A stretch of 10,726 nucleotides of DNA from a bacterium (GTDB taxonomy: Bacteria; Bacillota_I; Bacilli_A; Mycoplasmatales; Mycoplasmoidaceae), in NCBI GenBank assembly GCA_017633835.1, contig JAGBOP010000045.1, positions 1 to 10,726 of the forward strand, given 5' to 3'. The notes below the pieces were generated by a model that was not told the origin of the DNA, searched no databases, and worked only from the letters and a program-made list of their open reading frames with translations. Within the stretch, counting starts at the first letter, position 1; each line of letters starts with the position of its first letter. Position numbers and translations under genes: made by a program. Shown piece by piece: positions 8,328-10,726 of this stretch.

Positions 8328-10020
8328 TAGTTAAATCATCACTTTTTACTTGGGAAATAATCACAAGTAATAATGGTTTCTTATTTAGTTGTTTATCTAA
8401 AAATTTATCGGTAATCTTCTTTAAGGAATTTTTCATTTCCTTATTATCGTAATCTTTACTATTTAACGTACCAAAATAAGTTTTGATTTTTTCCCAAAGT
8501 TGGTTTAATAATTCTTTATATTTAACTGATTCCAAAAAACTTCTGTCAACAACTCCAATCAGATTCAAATCAGATTTCACTAACATTACTTTATCTTTAA
8601 CAATGGCAAATAAAATAATGAGTTGTGCAAAACCATCAGTTGACATCCGTTCGCGTTCAAATAAAATTGGATAATCTACTTCGTTATCAAACATTAAATT
8701 ATCCACATATTTTTCAGTTAATGCCACATGTTCCATCTTATCATTTGGCTTATTTAAATTAAAGACTTCACCGTTGTAAACAATGTGCACTAAATCAGGG
8801 TTAATGCCAGTGGCACTAATTGCATCCCGGTAATTAACAAAGTCTTTGTATAAACCATTAATAGGAATAACATGACGTGGTTTTACTAAACGAATTAGAT
8901 ATTTTTGGTCTTCAATGCTAGCTTTAATTGGTAAAATGTCACTTGGCATTTTGATCATGGGAATTTCAGCTTTCGTATAGTCATCAATGATGTCAGCTTC
9001 AATCTTTTCAACCCCCGGAACTCGACCAGTACATAATAAGAACAAATCATCTTTTTTGGCAGTTAAATGCTTGTCTGATTCAGCGATGATGGATTTTAAA
9101 GTCCCATAAAGTTCACTGACTTTATTAACAACAGCAATAATGGAATTATCAGTATTGTTAATTTCAGCAATTGGTAAAGTAATTAAATTATTACTATTAA
9201 ACAACTTCATCTTAATGCTGGCAGCAAAAACGTTTACACTCGCCATCGAATAAATGATAAAAGTACGATGTAATTGACGAGCCATCTTTGCTAGTGCATA
9301 TAGATAGTAAAGTTGGTCTTCATAGAAGCAAATAATTACTCGACCATGACTATTTTGAATCGAGTTTAAAATAAAGTTTTCAATTTTAAAGTAAGGAGTA
9401 GTAAAACCGATTGAATTACTTACATTCCCAGCAGAAACAATTAATAATTTAACGTTGTGAGCTAGTAATGGAAGATCAGAAAGGGAGTTAATATAAAGTT
9501 TGGAATAATCGTTATTTAGAATAAAGTCATTAATGACAATGACATCACCGTCATTATCCTTAATGATAAAACCAACTGATAATGGAACTCCTGAAAAAGT
9601 TGTAAATGGAATAAATTTGTGATAAGCAACATAAAATGGTTCCTTGGGATTAATAATGTGAAAGTTAAAAGAAAAATTGGAATCACTTTTATGAATTTCA
9701 TGACTAAAATTAGGTTCAATAAACATCTTACCTAATTCAGTAACATAGACTGGTAGTTTAGGATTGATTTTGTTAACTAAGTGAAGTAAACCATCTGTTG
9801 TTAATGAAGATGGGTTACCAATTAATACTCCTTTAACTTTATCTTTATTTAATTCCAATCAGTTAGTATCAGGTAATACCCGTTTAACACCTAAAGCGTT
9901 TTGGAATGGTTTTTTTGCTCCCGCATCAAAGATAAAAATATCATCATTGATAATGAGAGCAAAACAACCTCCTCCATATTCATCTTGACCTGCTAATGGT
10001 AAAAAATATAATTCGGTCAT
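8305..10020 (-). CDS. RNase J-family protein lacking metal-binding residues (RNase J2/MG423-like)
   Basis: A 571-residue protein with metallo-beta-lactamase and beta-CASP architecture. The N-terminus follows RNase J closely (FLPLAGQDEYGGG, then IFIFDAGAK, then a GVKRVLPD segment). Where RNase J has the metal motif HxHxDH, this protein reads GNPSSLTTDG (68-77). The beta-CASP part begins near 225 (GRVIICFYE). The later conserved HVSGHA and PVHGEY appear as ILPIKAS (362-368) and PINGLY (386-391), again without histidine. So the fold is probably kept while 5'-exonuclease/endonuclease activity is probably lost. It may be a partner subunit of an active RNase J encoded elsewhere. ATG at 10018-10020 is chosen because the conserved N-terminal strand begins there; no ribosome binding site is visible, and it starts 19 nt after the rpsO stop. 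It overlaps the thioredoxin-like gene. Confidence 0.88.
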
Positions 10021-10039
10021 TTAAATAATAGAAGATAAA

Positions 10040-10351
10040 TTATAGTTTTACAACTTCTGTTGTACTGTCTTCAACTGTACCAATACCACGTAGGTTCAAT
10101 TTAGAAATAATGTCACGATATCGTTGAATATCTTTTCTTTCCAAGTAAGCTAATAAAGCTTTTCTTGCAGAAACCTTTCTTTGTAATCCTCGTTTACCAC
10201 TATTATCTTTTTTGTTTTCAATAATGTGGCGGGACAAGTTATCAATTTCTTTAGTTAAAATTGCAATTTGAGCTTCAATATTTCCGGTATCCTTTTCATT
10301 TTTACCGTATTGCTTAATAATTGCGATTTTTTCTTCTTTCGTTAATGTCAT
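10040..10351 (-). CDS. rpsO: 30S ribosomal protein S15
   Basis: A 103-residue small-subunit protein that binds the three-way junction of 16S rRNA early in assembly. The S15 signature is clear: DTGNIEAQIAILT (21-33), LSRHI (39-43), then KRGLQRKVSARKALLAYL (53-70) and KDIQRYRDIISKLNLRG (73-89). The family normally ends here, at about 88-89 residues; this protein has a 14-residue tail (90-103, IGTVEDSTTEVVKL). The usual DHHSRRGL reads DNSGKRGL, so the Ser that contacts rRNA is Gly52, while His42 and Asp49 are kept. The start has AAAGAAG (10358-10364) 6 nt upstream. It is the first gene of the operon with the RNase J-like, thioredoxin-like and pepF genes. Confidence 0.97.
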   Translation of the reverse strand: MTLTKEEKIAIIKQYGKNEKDTGNIEAQIAILTKEIDNLSRHIIENKKDNSGKRGLQRKVSARKALLAYLERKDIQRYRDIISKLNLRGIGTVEDSTTEVVKL

Positions 10352-10357
10352 ATTTTT

Positions 10358-10391
10358 CTTCTTTCTAACTATTCCAACTCAATAAAAGAAG
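10358..10391 (-). promoter_or_regulatory. Candidate rpsO leader hairpin covering the ribosome binding site
   Basis: In the rpsO leader (minus strand) CTTCTTTT (10384-10391) can pair with the stretch 10358-10365, which contains the AAAGAAG ribosome binding site. This gives seven Watson-Crick pairs plus one G-U pair and an 18-nt loop. Many bacteria control rpsO by S15 binding to its own leader. Here that is only inferred from structure and gene identity; the stem is weak and purine/pyrimidine-rich, so chance pairing is possible. Confidence 0.35.
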
Positions 10392-10424
10392 CTATTATTT
10401 TCATCAGAATAATTTATTTGTATA

Positions 10425-10430
10425 TTTATA
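10425..10430 (-). promoter_or_regulatory. Candidate -10 element for the rpsO operon
   Basis: TATAAA on the minus strand, about 74 nt before the rpsO ATG, in a very AT-rich tract that also offers overlapping alternatives (10430-10441). No clear -35 is visible. A promoter is needed between the 5S terminator and rpsO, but its exact place is uncertain. Confidence 0.3.
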
Positions 10431-10456
10431 TATTTTAATATAAATAAACTTGTTTT

Positions 10457-10504
10457 AAATCTAAGGATGAAAATATTAAAAAGGAAAAACACCATTGTGC
10501 TTAA
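10457..10504 (-). repeat. Possible relic of a second 5S rRNA 3' end and terminator
   Basis: CCATTGTGCTTAA (plus strand) occurs at 10492-10504 and again inside the 5S gene at 10667-10679. AAATCTAAGG occurs at 10457-10466 and again as the left arm of the 5S terminator at 10592-10601. Both pairs are exact, and both are in the same order and orientation. The spacing is 35 nt between starts here against 75 nt in the real gene, and the sequence between has decayed. This is best read as a degenerate partial duplication with an internal deletion. Confidence 0.4.
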
Positions 10505-10587
10505 ATTGACAAAATTAATTTCATTAATGAATATCGATCATTATTTTGCAAAGCAATCAATAGTTTTTTTAATAATCCTATAGAGAT

Positions 10588-10617
10588 AAAAAAATCTAAG
10601 GCTTTAACCTTAGATTT
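10588..10617 (-). terminator. Terminator of the 5S rRNA (rRNA operon end)
   Basis: Arms AAATCTAAGG (10592-10601) and CCTTAGATTT (10608-10617) form a perfect 10-bp stem with a 6-nt loop. On the minus strand it is followed by a T-run (complement of A at 10588-10594). It begins at the 3' end of the 5S gene. Confidence 0.92.
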
Positions 10618-10618
10618 C

Positions 10619-10726
10619 TAACTGCGTGACGCTTACCTACTCTTACCATGATGGCTACCATCGGCTCCATTGTGCTTAACTGCTGTGTTCGGAATGGGAA
10701 CAGGTGTGACCACAACGATATCAGCA
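10619..10726 (-). rRNA. rrf: 5S ribosomal RNA, 3' part (5' end just beyond window)
   Basis: The minus strand reads through the conserved 5S core: GGTCACACCTGTTCCCAT, CCGAACACAGCAGTTAAGC and a GGTAAGAGTAGGT loop E region. The 3' terminal GCAGTT can pair with a 5' AACTGC, whose last bases (TGC) are visible at the window edge (10724-10726). So only a few bases of the 5' end are missing, for a total near 110-115 nt. It may close an rRNA operon or stand alone; 23S would have to lie to the right. The exact 3' end is approximate to within 2 nt. Confidence 0.95.

Noticed and set aside
8483..8674. 63-residue plus-strand ORF
   Set aside because: It is antisense to the conserved RNase J-like frame and has no ribosome binding site or recognisable motif.
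9516..9719. 67-residue minus-strand ORF in another frame
   Set aside because: It is a shifted frame inside the RNase J-like gene, and its composition is that of a frame shadow.
10506..10511. Perfect TTGACA on the plus strand between rpsO and 5S
   Set aside because: No -10 follows at the right spacing and there is no plus-strand gene; it would only give antisense to the 5S.

Overview
The window comes from a mollicute (Mycoplasma in the broad sense). It is strongly AT-rich, and every long protein here reads through in-frame TGA as tryptophan; with a standard code, cas9, cls, pepF and the membrane-protein genes would all be broken. CGG is used as a sense (Arg) codon. Gene order rpsO followed by an RNase J-family gene resembles what I remember of MG424-MG423 in Mycoplasma genitalium. 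I cannot name the species.

Layout: positions 1-1875 (minus) hold the first 625 codons of cas9, the effector of a type II CRISPR-Cas system; the rest, and any cas1/cas2/array, lie beyond the left edge. Next, with its own promoter, strong ribosome binding site and strong terminator, comes a single 137-residue Trp-rich two-segment membrane protein or lipoprotein (2052-2465, minus) whose codon use suggests very high expression. Diverging from it, cardiolipin synthase (2642-4225) is the only plus-strand gene. It meets a 574-residue integral membrane protein of unknown function (4222-5946, minus) tail to tail, with overlapping stop codons.

Beyond a bidirectional-looking hairpin terminator (6002-6034) lies a compact minus-strand operon, in transcription order: rpsO (S15), an RNase J-like protein that has lost its metal-binding motifs, a thioredoxin-fold protein, and oligoendopeptidase F (M3 family). 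Gaps are 19 nt, a 23-nt overlap, and 2 nt, so the genes are probably co-transcribed and partly translationally coupled. The right edge holds the 3' part of a 5S rRNA gene on the minus strand with its terminator. Between it and rpsO are short repeated fragments that look like a decayed second copy of the 5S end.

Most of the window is housekeeping (membrane lipid synthesis, ribosome, RNA handling, peptide breakdown). The parts that stand out are the small abundant membrane protein, the apparently catalytically dead RNase J paralogue, the unknown 574-residue membrane protein, the possible S15 leader hairpin and the 5S relic. I see no clearly new multi-gene defence system; cas9 belongs to a known family. 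No gene-free stretch exceeds 300 bases.
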